64,000 nucleotides of DNA from Alentia gelatinosa. Its lineage: Eukaryota > Annelida > Polychaeta > Phyllodocida > Polynoidae. The stretch is from assembly GCA_950022655.1 (NCBI GenBank), contig OX465582.1, positions 94,688,704 through 94,752,703 of the forward strand. The letters are read 5' to 3'. This document shows positions 44,600 through 54,480 of this stretch, piece by piece (positions within the stretch are counted from its first letter, which is position 1; the number at the start of each line of letters is the position of its first letter). A program made the translations under genes and the position numbers. The notes under the pieces were generated by a model. It ran no database searches. It was not told where the DNA came from and was given only the letters and a program-made list of their open reading frames with translations.

Positions 44600-45077
44600 C
44601 ACACCGCATACATCAATGCACTGTATAAAACTGGTACAGCCTGGAATAAACTCAGCAAGAATGTAAGACTCCTAGACACAAATGAAAAATTTAAAACACA
44701 TACCAAAGGAAACCTCACTGCCCTGCGTCTAACTTACTGAGAGTTGTATTTTTTCCACATCCCAGACACATGCTCCACCACATTGGAATAGTTTTCTCTA
44801 ATACTAATGTTATGTATAGATAAGTTAACATAATGTATATAGTCTGTAGTGTTAGGTGTCCTAGACTGTACTGCTGGATTGATGGAAAGTGTATACTGAT
44901 TAATATTTTATACTGAAATGTTATTTAAGTACACATTGTTACCTTTTGTTTTGTTATATAAAATGATACTGAACTGAAATATGGCCCTGGAGCCTACGGA
45001 AGATAGGGTGAAGCTGCATCCTAGTAGAACACTCCAGAATAAATAAAAACATTAAAAAAAAAAAAAAAAAAAAAAAA
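44600..45077 (+). mobile_element. 5'-truncated LINE with long poly(A)
   Basis: Plus strand reads TGTAWNKLSKNVRLLDTNEK then FKTHTKGNLTALRLTY and stop at 44740, an ORF2 C-terminus. About 300 bp of 3' UTR end 'aataaataaaaacatt' and a run of A (45055-45077). An element scrap with 'gtccgttaacgcgaagtga' and a G run precedes it at 44420-44560. Confidence 0.8.
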
Positions 45078-45604
45078 TGTTATATGAAGTTAGTTCATTA
45101 GAAAACTGAGAACTGAGAATTATATAGAACGACCTGATCATGCTGTACATGCTACAAAACAAGGGATATTGTTTTTTTTTGTCATAGAAGACATGTCAGC
45201 GTGAAAGCTCACACACTGCTGATGTTTCAACGTGTGCAGTAAAACAGTGTACTGCACAGGGTTCAGTATACAATTCATACTGCAAAGGGAGCAGCAGTAT
45301 GCGATTATCAAATATAATGCATGGGTATACAATAAATGATTAAAAGGATCAATGTTGTCAATGATCATAATTTATGATACCTATACCAGTTATTCCGAGT
45401 ATGATGATATTTATATTTTCATATTCCTGTCGTTACTAACCTTATGCCCTTATTAATAGACTACTTATTTTTACAAGCCCATATCAATACTTCACGTATG
45501 TAAACATGAATAATAACCAAAACAAACTTACTTCACAAACATTTTCACAAACATTTTTAGATACACTGAATCTAGATAAATCCGTTAGGATCGCATCTAA
45601 GAAT

Positions 45605-46045
45605 TTTGAAATCTTACTTCACAAACATTGACAATGTTTTGTAGCAATTTTGGTGAAGAATTCACCCCATCTGGCGTGTTTCAGTTAGGAGCCATCCCTA
45701 AAGTATGTACCGACAATTTCCGTAATTCATTACTCCCCCCCCCCCCCTCCAACCGAGTGCGTGTACATGTACTTTATGGGTGGCCCCTTAGGGAAAAAGA
45801 TTGCACAGTGACAGCATAATGCCCAAAACAAACTTACTTCACACAAAGATTGACAAATCTTTGGAGCAATTTTGGTAAAGAATTCATTCCGTCTGGCGTG
45901 TGCAAGTTAGGAGCCATCCATAAAGTATGTACCCATGATTTCCGTAATTTATTACACCCCCCCCCCCCCCCCACCTCCCCCACTCCTGAGTGTGTACGTA
46001 CATTATAGAGGGCCCCTTAGGAGAAAAAGTTGCAAAGTGACAGCA
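45605..46045. repeat. Tandem duplication (about 220 bp), each unit with a poly-C MITE
   Basis: 'acttacttcacaaacattga' ... 'atctggcgtgtttcagttag' ... C run ... 'ggcccctta.gg.aaaaa' occurs at 45605-45815 and again at 45828-46045. The MITE sits at the same place in both, so it inserted before the duplication. Ends about 140 bp from globin exon 1. Confidence 0.85.
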
Positions 46046-46188
46046 GCGGGCGGGTAAAAACAAAAACAAAAAAGATGTTACTTGTGATCGCCTTCCAATA
46101 GAGAAGCAACGGCAACCTCAAGAGGGTTTTGTAGTGATATGTATTATTCGTGAGTGGAGAGATGTACAAACATTCAATGCAAACTCAC

Positions 46189-46295
46189 CTTACAAACATG
46201 TCCACACCGGGGTTCCCTAGATCCCCATCAGCTTTCTTCTCTACCTCAGCCCAGGAACTCCGCAGGAGCTGAACTTGATCATCTGTGAGTGACAT
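46189..46295 (-). CDS. Globin, exon 1 (residues 1-36, A-B helices)
   Basis: First coding exon of a haem globin. The reverse strand starts ATG TCA CTC ACA at 46295 and reads MSLTDDQVQLLRSSWAEVEK, followed by an acidic B-helix stretch ending DMFVR. SSW at residues 13-15 is the conserved A-helix Trp. The exon ends ...GTA AG before the donor GTGAGT, which is phase 2 and matches the B12.2 intron found in globins across animals. The 107 bp give 35 codons plus two bases. Residue 2 is Ser, so there is no N-myristoylation signal, and no signal peptide is seen; a cytosolic O2-binding protein is expected. Whether an untranslated exon lies further upstream cannot be told. The call rests on all three exons joining in frame. 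Confidence 0.92.
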
Positions 46296-46443
46296 GTCTG
46301 ACAAATTACCAAGAAGATGCTCCCTCAGCACTGAGATGCACAGTCTCACAGACTCACAGGGAACAAACCTCCGGCTGGTAGATGGTGAGTGGTGAGCAAG
46401 CGAACCACTGATGTGTGGCTGGATGTGGCACTGGGGTCTGTGT
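46296..46443 (-). promoter_or_regulatory. Globin 5' flank / presumed 5' UTR and proximal promoter
   Basis: Only 148 bp separate the start codon from the mobile element at 46444-47046. The sequence is unique in the window and GC-richer than the intron. I see no TATA box; a CCACTCACC stretch is the only faintly CACCC-like motif. The transcription start cannot be placed, so the promoter may lie inside or beyond the mobile element. Confidence 0.35.
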
Positions 46444-47046
46444 AGACTTGCTCAAGTCTTTGATTATGAGCATTCATTAAATGATTAAACACAATCAGAA
46501 TAAATTATAACATGTATCCTTCTCTGACGGGCCCATGAATCAAGTCTTTGATTATGAGCATTCATTAAATGATTGAACACAAAAAGAATAAAATATAACA
46601 TGTATCCTTCTCTGACTGGCCCATGAATGAAGTCTTTAATTATGAGCATTCATTGAATGATTGAACACAATCAGAATAAAATATAACATGTATCCTTCTC
46701 TGACTGGCCCATAAATCAAAGACTTGTCCACTATGAACCAAATCTCCTGTTTATGGCCCCAAGCTGCTCCCTGTTACCCTATACTTTGTCCTCCCCCTCC
46801 CTTCCTCCAGTTCCCCAGCCTGTGTTGTCATAGCAATAACTTTCGCCTGGTCCTGACTGTGACCCAATTGAGATCAAAGTGATAGGGTATCAATCTCCCA
46901 GCAGATATCCTGACCAGTAGAGTATGGAGAGTGTCGGGAATACTGGTGCTAAACAGCGTCAGAAATCCAGCACCATTACCGATTGTACCATTCCCTGTAT
47001 CCAAGCGAGGAGGTTAGCCATAGGATGCAGGGACTGGAGGCAGTCT
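46444..47046. mobile_element. AGACTGGCTCCAGTCC-family element with tripled end
   Basis: 'agacttgctcaagtctttga' at one end, 'gggactggaggcagtct' at the other. The right 0.3 kb is the reverse of 35065-35400. Near the globin end a unit of about 88 bp ('catgtatccttctctgac.g' plus 'gcattcattaaatgattgaa') is present three times (46455-46725). Confidence 0.85.
46455..46725. repeat. Three tandem copies of an about 88-bp unit
   Basis: Copies start near 46455, 46545 and 46632, each with 'ctttgattatgagcattcat' (or one change). The unit occurs once in the other copies of the element. Confidence 0.85.
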
Positions 47047-47999
47047 AGGGTCTGTGCCACTATACGCTGCTGGTAACGGTTCTACTGATGGGTCTCTAAT
47101 CTGTGTCAGTGTAGTAGTTTATAGCAGCGGACAACAGAGAGCATGCGTGGGCAGGGGGCAGATCACTTGACCGACCTCCGGTAATGAGAACACGACTGTG
47201 TGCCCTGAATACGACCAACAGATCTACGATCTACTAATTAAAGTGTCACAACGTGTTTCAAAGTGTGATAGAGATGTACAAAGGAGAATCTAGTTTGTAA
47301 GCTTAGAGCAGATTGAAAACATTATCTTATTCCTGGTATTTTATCATCCATCTAATATGGAGTCTCTATGATTTTCTCACCCCTGGTACCCCCCCCCCCC
47401 CCCCACCATTAACACTTGTATCCAACGCCCTTTGAGTATTTAGAAAAAATATGCTCAATGGGGGATTTTATCACAAAGATTAGCCCATTAGTCAATGTAA
47501 AGGGTGAGATGAATTCAGAAACCTAGAAAAGTTTAGGGTGAGAGCTCAATCCCATCTCGTTTGAATCACTACATTATTTGTACGGCCTCACCACCGTGTG
47601 AATTACTACGCGATTCAAGCTCTATGGGATACGAGCTCTGACCCTTAACTTTCATAGGTTACCTCTATAGTAAGTGTCGGAGGGTGACGTAGGAGGGGTA
47701 TGCAAAATAATTTCGTAGGTTTGCTCTATATAAACTTATCGTAAACTTATCGTAAACTTATCAGAAACTGTCCATATATATGGCATAGCCTCTAAGGGAT
47801 TAGAATTACGGAATCCCCTTTCTTAATATTCTAGATGGAAGTGGCTTCCCTAGGGGTTCAATGGAATATGTGGTTTCTCGGTTGAGATAAAAAAAATTGC
47901 GACACCACAAAACCATATATTTTTTTCTCCATTTTTGGTTGTTTCTGGTTGTATTTTAATTTTAAAACAGTTTATTAACTCTGAGGTTTAAACCGGTCA
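47047..47999. other. No gene; foldback relic at 47550-47640
   Basis: A C run at 47389-47404. 'aatcccatctcgtttgaatc' pairs loosely with 'gattcaagctctatgggata' around 'gtgtgaattactacgcg'. Three 'cttatcgtaaa' units at 47738-47765. Nothing coding. Confidence 0.45.
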
Positions 48000-48188
48000 C
48001 CCACCAAATCCGACGCAGAATTCAAACCTCCCGATCCACACCGATGCGCTCTACGATGCCGATTTTTTGCGTCGCAGACCCAGTCGGAAGAAAAGCTTTA
48101 AAAGTTTTTAAAACACCTCCCAGGTAGGTGTTTTTAAATCTGAGAACGATAAGGACTGAACGACCACGATTAGGGCTTATCACAACGA
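48000..48188. mobile_element. Word-rich MITE fragment ('cccaccaaatccgacg')
   Basis: 'cctcccgatccacaccgatg' and 'cgctctacgatgccgat' are the same kind of words as in 49119-50350. Cut by the LINE at 48189. Confidence 0.5.
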
Positions 48189-48540
48189 TTTTTTTTTGTT
48201 TTCTTATTTTATTGATAACGGTTCTCACTAGAGTGAGATCTTCCACCCCGTGACTGGTATACATAAACTTTCATAACATCACAAGCACACAGATAAACAT
48301 CAGGTGATAAAACAGGTTGTAATGATATAAGGTAAGTAGGTGATATAAAGATGAAGGTGATATTGAGTACTCATTTCTGACATCAAGTCACAAACTATCT
48401 CCAGTCGTGTACAGAGAATATACTTTTTACCATCTTTTTGAACTCCTGAGTACTATTCAGTAGCTGTATCGCGTATGGTAATTTATCCCAGAGTATGTTC
48501 CCACGGTAAGCCGAGAATCTAAAATAAGTACTACTAAGAA
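48189..48540 (-). mobile_element. 5'-truncated LINE with poly(A)
   Basis: The minus strand reads RFSAYRGNILWDKLPYAIQL then NSTQEFKKMVKSIFSVHDWR and a stop near 48400, an ORF2 C-terminus. The 3' UTR ends 'atcaataaaataagaaaac' and A's (T run 48190-48198 on the plus strand). Where the element begins on the high side is unclear; 48541-49118 has no gene. Confidence 0.8.
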
Positions 48541-49118
48541 TTTTTTCTTAACGAAATCTTATATTGTGTCTACGATGCTAACTAGGATATCTGTGACAGT
48601 CCATATTTTAAACGTGGTCCTACAGAAATGATCAAATCTTCATCGTTCAAGCCTTTCTTGTCATAGTTGAAGACATGTCCTAGTGGACAACCAATGAGGT
48701 TGAGTTTTGAAGTCACATGACTAAACACTAGGATTGTGTTTGGTCAATGATAAAAGATATTCCTCGTGGAGGAAAGATCTTGGTGGAGGACAAAGCAAAA
48801 CCATTTTACAAATAATCTTTCTTTCTACCTCTGTAATAGATTTATTTCCAGGAAAATATAATGTAATCCAATTACACTTTAAGTGGCCATTATAAGCTGA
48901 GAGTAGCTAAGTTGTTTAATTTTGGTAAACCAAGTATGGTACGACATCCCTTGGGGTTGTCTTCCAACTTGGATCATGATAAAGATTTTTTAAAACACAC
49001 AAAATATATCTTCCAGATCGCTGTGTAGGAATGTCCTCCATAAAGAAGGATCACCTTAGGTAAATGAGAATGCATCAAGGACCATGAAAGGATCAAATCT
49101 TTTGTCTTAGGCGGGTTG

Positions 49119-50350
49119 TCCACCAAGCTCCCGACGCGAACCGACGCACCCCGATATTGCCCTCCCGATACAAAATCCATATCGTAGCAAAATCGTAGAG
49201 CCTATCGGGGCAGTTGGTCAGGTTTCTACGATAACGCTACTGACGCGGCCCGACGCGCTACAGCGCGAACCGACGCGAACCGATAAAAAAAACATATCGT
49301 AGAGGGTCTACGACAATCGAACATGTATCGATTGTCGTAGCGCGTCGGGCCGCGTCGGGCCGCGTCGGGCCGCGTCGGGCCGCGTCGGGCCGCGTCGGGC
49401 CGCGTCGGGCCGCGTCGGGCCGCGTCGGGCCGCGTCGGGCCGCGTCGGGCCGCGTCGGGCCGCGTCGGGCCGCGTCGGGCCGCGTCGGGCCGCGTCGGGC
49501 CGCGTCGGGCCGCGTCGGGCCGCGTCGGGCCGCGTCGGGCCGCGTCGGGCCGCGTCGGGCCGCGTCGGGCCGCGTCGGGCCGCGTCGGGCCGCGTCGGGC
49601 CGCGTCGGGCCGCGTCGGGCCGCGTCGGGCCGCGTCGGGCCGCGTCGGGCCGCGTCGGGCCGCGTCGGGCCGCGTCGGGCCGCGTCGGGCCGCGTCGGGC
49701 CGCGTCGGGCCGCGTCGGGCCGCGTCGGGCCGCGTCGGGCCGCGTCGGGCCGCGTCGGGCCGCGTCGGGCCGCGTCGGGCCGCGTCGGGCCGCGTCGGGC
49801 CACGTCGTATGTATAGATGACACAACTTTGAATGTGCAATGTACTTTATTTTCTGCAATAAAGAAAATCTGGAAAAAAACAAAAAAACACTTTAAACGGG
49901 AAATCATATGAAATAATTGATGGAAAATTATGGAATTTTCAGAATACCTAGAATATACATGATGCTAATGCGGTTCTGCAAAAATGGTGAAAGTTGATGG
50001 TAGATAAGGGTCTTAAATCGATCAATTTATACTTTAACTGGGAATTGATTTTTTTATTAAATATTATTAGGCAATATTATTTATACTATTGTTTTGTATT
50101 GACAGGTATAATATCAACCATAAATATGCATTATATCTGGAATTATAAAGGAAATATTGTTAATCACGCTGGTTGCGTCGTGAGCTATATCGGGGTGTAT
50201 CGGGACCATGGCACCTTTTTCATGCACCCTCCCAACACATTACGACGCGTCCCGACGCGGCCCGACGCGAACCGACGCACTACGATATGTCTCCCGACGT
50301 GCTACGATGTGGTGATTTTGTATCGGCTCGCGTCGTCGCGTTGGTGGGTG
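49119..50350. mobile_element. Word-rich MITE (TTGTCCACC...GTTGGTGGG) carrying a minisatellite
   Basis: Left 'ttgtccaccaagctcccgac' and 'cctcccgatacaaaatcca'; right 'gacgcggcccgacgcgaacc' and 'cgtcgcgttggtgggtg'. The non-repetitive 400 bp right of the minisatellite match 24030-24540. No coding capacity. Confidence 0.8.
49341..49800. repeat. Minisatellite: 46 perfect copies of CGCGTCGGGC
   Basis: Forty-six uninterrupted identical 10-bp units, followed by a variant CACGTCGTAT. No unit carries a substitution. The 10-bp period contains no stop codon in any frame, so several long frames run across it on the minus strand (GPTRPDAARR repeats); these are artefacts of the repeat. The unit occurs in single or double form in both arms of the host MITE (49241-49262, 50243-50280). 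Confidence 0.95.
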
Positions 50351-51029
50351 CGGGGTCTTCCTTAGTTTTAAAAACAGTTGCCTGGCCTCATACTCACACA
50401 CAGTGTTGGTGGTACCGATCTAGAGCCAGCTGTGTTTGTAAGCAGTATCAAGGGACGGATATAATAAATCCTGCCTTAAAGAGCAATTAGCAGTTAACTG
50501 TATATACATATGTGATTAAATGTCAAAGGTCAAGCTCACCCTCTTTCATCATAAGGCAAAATAACTCTTGTACATAGGGGAACTCCCTAGTGACATGGCT
50601 TTTCCATACACAGATCCATTATTCTCCAAATTGGGCAGATAGGAGAATGTCACGTGACTTAGGAGTAATGGGAAGTTTATGCCACTCTCATAACCCCTTA
50701 AGGTCCGGTCAAACTGGTGCGACGCGATCGTCGCAAGTCAATAAAAAGTCATAAACAGCAGGCGAGGGTAATAAAATTCGGCGCCGCCCGTCGCATCGCA
50801 CACAATCGCACCAGTGGGGACGTCTTTGGGCGCGTGTGCGATTATGGGTTGTTTGTATAGAAAACTCCCCTCCTCTACGTGGCCAGAGAGAGCTTGCCAT
50901 TGATGCAATGAAGTCAATAATAGTTAATTACCCGAGGTACTTACCAAGTACTGAAGGGGAATTGATGTTCTTACGAGCCTAGGACACTATAATGGTGCTC
51001 TAGGATAACAGGAAAGCCTTATTCTACTG
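50351..51029. other. No gene; short word-rich element at 50702-50822
   Basis: 'ggtccggtcaaactggtgcg' with 'acgcgatcgtcgca' faces 'cgcatcgcacacaatcgcac' and 'cagtggggac' across 120 bp, an imperfect inverted pair and a likely small MITE. Confidence 0.5.
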
Positions 51030-51337
51030 GAACCTGTTTCACTAGTTTCGTGACATGTCTGTGACACCATACAGACATTGGGGTTGTCTAGTTTCATGCC
51101 AACACAAGTAGCTGCCCTTAGGTAAAGACAGACCCCAAACATGAGAATTAGACAAATCTACACATCATGGACCTGTTTCACTAGTTTCGTGACAAAAGTG
51201 TTAGACAGACATGAAAAGCGGCACCAACAGTGCAAGCAAGAATGGACAAAACGAAGTCTAATGTCTAGTTCTTATGAAACCAGACACACCATCTAGACGA
51301 CATCTAGACATCTCACGAAATTAGTGAAACAGGTCCC
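51030..51337. mobile_element. MITE, GGACCTGTTTCAGTAGTTTCG family, copy 2
   Basis: 'aacctgtttcactagtttcg' at the left and 'cgaaattagtgaaacaggtc' at the right; flanks CTG and CAG. An internal second left terminus at 51169 indicates self-insertion or duplication. Confidence 0.8.
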
Positions 51338-52026
51338 AGGAATATAGTATTGGTCTTCATTCAAGCAAGTTATATCAGTGGAAATAATTCAAAAACTACA
51401 AATACAAATTTTCATGTAAAAAAACGTACACCTCTAGGCCTCAAGTGTTGCGACGATTTTGTCGCACTATTGGGACATACCCATGGATGTTCTTGCGATT
51501 GGGGCCATAAATCTCATTGATGGATCGTTTATGGCCCCATAAAGAGTGTGCGACGATCGTTGACCTTTCTTTTTCGCCTGTATGACTCAGCATTTCATCT
51601 TAGCATGGAATAAACGTCCATAAACTTAACATTAAGAACTCATTCTCAACGGGTGATAAACAGATAAATGAGATAAAATCAGAAACATTTTCCCTCTTGG
51701 TCTGAGTCCCCGTTCGCCATCTGACTTGGGGTGTTTCAGAATATTCAAACAATCATCAATGTTTTTCTTAGTACTGAGATTCATGGGAGTATAACAAAGG
51801 AAGTTGTAGGAAGTAACACTATATAAGAGTCTTATAGCCTTTTACTTCCTTTGTCCTGTCTCTTATTATTCCTTAATAATAAGTATGAATGTACTACATT
51901 CCTTAGCTTCTTCCTTCTTTCAGATCTTATTTTAACCCATTGGCGCCCACTGATGCCCTTAGCATCACCCGGCGTGGCTGGATGATGTCTTAAGGCATCA
52001 CCGAGTGTGGCCGCGTGATACCTTAA
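51338..52026. other. Repeat scraps, no gene
   Basis: 51440-51570 has 'tgttgcgacgattttgtcgc' and 'tttatggccccataaag'; 51600-51680 has the 'cgtccataaacttaac' repeat; 51950-52020 has 'cttaaggcatcacc' twice. Confidence 0.45.
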
Positions 52027-52388
52027 AGGTATATTGGACAATTTGGCTTGAAAATTAAAAGCCATGTCAATTTTCCGAGAATTTGGACAAGTGTTGAGGA
52101 ACACATATCTAACTTAAAAATCGGGGGTCACCGTGCTAGTTTTTGATTTATAGATCGATATTATTATGAGTTTATATTAGAATATATAGAAATTCTAAAA
52201 AGTATTTTTTCACATAGTAAAACCCATGTCATTTTCTATCGTCATTTTCCTCAAACTTTCACAGAATATAGTACATATATAGTACTACATATTTAGGTTT
52301 TAATAATCATAGGTCATCGTCCTTGACTAAAAATTGACATTATTTAAAAATCACCAGGTGGCGCCACTTTGAATTGTAGGATATGCCT
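52027..52388. mobile_element. MITE with intact TTAA duplication
   Basis: TTAA (52023-52026) AGGTATATTGGACAATTTGG ... GTAGGATATGCCT TTAA (52389-52392). 362 bp. TTAA duplication points to piggyBac- or Kolobok-type mobilisation. Confidence 0.87.
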
Positions 52389-52489
52389 TTAAGATATCAT
52401 TTTCGGAGACTTGCAAAATCATAGTATATATGAAATAATTAATAAAATAATGTATCAATAAAGTTGAAAGTATAACATAACATTCAATG

Positions 52490-52560
52490 TTTTAAAATAG
52501 TACTACTCCTGACGAAGATGTATAAATTATATCGAAACGTTGAGCTATTTTATGAACCAT
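52490..52560. other. Motif 'ctcctgacgaagatgt..atcgaaacgttgagct' (Penelope-like?)
   Basis: 'ctgacgaag', a short stem 'gatgta'/'tatatc' and 'gaaacgtt' are enclosed by 'aaaatag'/'ctatttt'. This recalls the hammerhead-like terminal motif of Penelope-like elements, but the three-way core is incomplete here. Confidence 0.3.
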
Positions 52561-52739
52561 CCATCACTCATCTCATTGACAATACTCATATTTGTTTTGT
52601 CACGGGGCTTTGGTGTAAGTTCGAACTCCTTCCCCACCACGTAGCGACCACGGAATCAATCAAAAAAAAAATCCCACCATAGACCCCGTAGGGGAGATCT
52701 AAAGGAACGAAAAAATTACACGAATACTGTAACTCATAC

Positions 52740-53590
52740 TTCTTACTGTCTTTCACGCCTGGCGTATTTAGGATAACATATACTCTGCGCAATATATATA
52801 CGCCAGGCGTATATATATGATACCAAAAAAAAAAATTGTGACCCGCGGCCCGCCCCGTCGTGTGGGTGTTGGTAGAGGATGCACCAACACTGACCTGCCA
52901 CCCGCGACCTCCCAACACCACACCCCACTGCCCCCCGACACCCCACCACCCCACCACACTACACTCACTCTACCCACAGTGAAGCCCTGGTACACAACCC
53001 CCGCCTCCCTTTGTAGACCGATTAGCGGCCGCTCGGTGTGTGTAAGATGTTTTTTGGCGCACAGGGCGGGCGGCTGAGAGGGTGGCGGCCGCATTCACAA
53101 GGCAGGGGCGGAGTCGGAGTCGGAGTCGGGAGTAGGACTTCAGGTGCACAGAGACACTGAGGGTAGGCGATTATATAGTAAGCCTGACTGTCCATACATT
53201 GAAATGGTGTTTGAAAGTTAAAAAACGTTAAAAAAACGTTCAAAAAACAAAAAAAGCTGGCTTTATTATACATATTTAATGAAAAGATGATAAATATATC
53301 AAAATTGATAATATAACATTGGAATTTCCATATACAAAGGACTTAATGGCTAATGACATATGAAATATGATACAGTGGTGTTCCCAAGTGGCAGAGACTG
53401 GAACTATCAGAATGAGGCGTATACATATGAATGAGGCGTATATATGAATGAGGCGCCTACAGATAAGGCGTATACACACAGGGAATAGGACAACCTTGTA
53501 GATCCCACTAGATAAGGTGTCTATGAGACGGATAACAGGTTTGAATTTCTAGACGCAAAATCCTATTTTTATACGCGTCTCGCATACATA
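52740..53590. mobile_element. Element family of reiterated 'ggcgtatac' words, GC-rich centre
   Basis: Left 'tttcacgcctggcgtattta' and 'atatacgccaggcgtatata'; right 'aggcgtatacatatgaatg' repeated (53417-53475). The centre 52845-53110 is GC-rich with 'gtgggtgttggtagaggatg' and (ggagtc)n at 53110-53128. The reverse of part of the centre is at 57255-57330. Confidence 0.6.
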
Positions 53591-53783
53591 TGTAAAGCGG
53601 TAAGTTTCGTGCAGTGAACTGTACGAGTTTGGTTTTGTGTGGTAAACTTACTTCATACTATAAAATAGTATTAACGATTAAGTGTTATATCATATGATCA
53701 AATGATAAATATCTTACAATCGGCCTTTAAGATCCGTCTCCTGGCGATATATACTAATGCTATTACGTGGCCTTATTAGAAGG

Positions 53784-53922
53784 AAACCCATGAGATGAAA
53801 ATAGCTTGGTCCGTACTCCACCGAGTTTGACGACAGAGTAATTCACTCGACTTCGCTTCGTGAATTACTCTGTAGTCAAACTCAGTGGAGTACGGACCAA
53901 GCTTTTTTCATCTCGTGGGTTT
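53784..53922. repeat. Foldback hairpin
   Basis: 'aaacccatgagatgaaaata' and 'gcttggtccgtactccac' pair with 'gtggagtacggaccaagc' and 'ttttttcatctcgtgggttt'. Tip 'aattcactcgacttcgcttc'. 53591-53783 has nothing recognisable. Confidence 0.9.
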
Positions 53923-54129
53923 CTGTGGTCAAATGAGGAGGAGTGCAGACCAAGTTATTTTCATAGAGTGGGTTTCTGATTTTATCTCACCCCGTATAAC
54001 ATTATTTATTGATGAATTGATTCACCAAATTAGCCATTGAGTTTAGGGTACACAAACTTCACGGCCGTGGAGTACGAGTTCCTAATGTTAAGCCTATGGA
54101 GAAAAATACCGGGGTGAGATAAAGAACAT

Positions 54130-54480
54130 TGCCTTATCACAGGCACCCGGCCTTAAAGGGTTAATAACAAACCAACAGCTTTTGGTCAAAGTCATCGTTC
54201 TACATGAGTTTGGTGCAGAGTGATAAGAATGAGGCGATGCCGAGTAAATATCATGTAGCATCCAAACAAGTTGGAGAATGGTCACTTTGACCAAAACAAG
54301 ATGCTTTCTGTATACATCTCACCCCTGTACACACTAAAAGACCAGACTACACACTGGATATATGATGCCATAGACCATGGAGAACGGGCTGTACTACTCA
54401 TAGGGTCATGGAGAACAAATTATCAATGTTAAGCCTATGGGGCGAAAACATCAGGGGTGATGTAAAGGCATGGGGATAGA
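54130..54480. repeat. Dispersed repeat, copy of 62195-62490
   Basis: 'gtcaaagtcatcgttctaca', 'agttggagaatggtcact' and 'catctcacccctgtacacac' recur in the same order at 62215-62350, followed in both by 'aatgttaagcct.tggg'. Confidence 0.75.

Larger units (their letters stand above)
36878..46188 (-). other. Globin intron 1 (9.3 kb, packed with transposons)
   Basis: Bounded by donor GTGAGT at 46188 and acceptor TTCAG at 36878. It holds, from low to high coordinate: a degenerate about 35-bp tandem repeat, a minus-strand LINE tail, a plus-strand LINE tail, a dispersed repeat, two abutting MITEs (39593-40656), an A/T-rich tandem repeat, two further CWG-flanked MITEs, a composite with a nested Tc1/mariner-type MITE, poly-C-centred MITEs, another LINE tail with poly(A), and a tandem duplication about 0.15 kb from exon 1. 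I saw no additional coding exon between exons 1 and 2, and the phases join without one. Confidence 0.85.

Noticed and set aside
49226..49907. Three overlapping minus-strand frames of about 190-220 residues made of GPTRPDAARR repeats
   Set aside because: They arise because the 10-bp unit has no stop in any frame; the flanks are MITE sequence. Not a protein.
52586..53094. Proline- and glycine-rich frames on both strands
   Set aside because: GC-rich, low-complexity centre of a mobile element; open in several frames at once.
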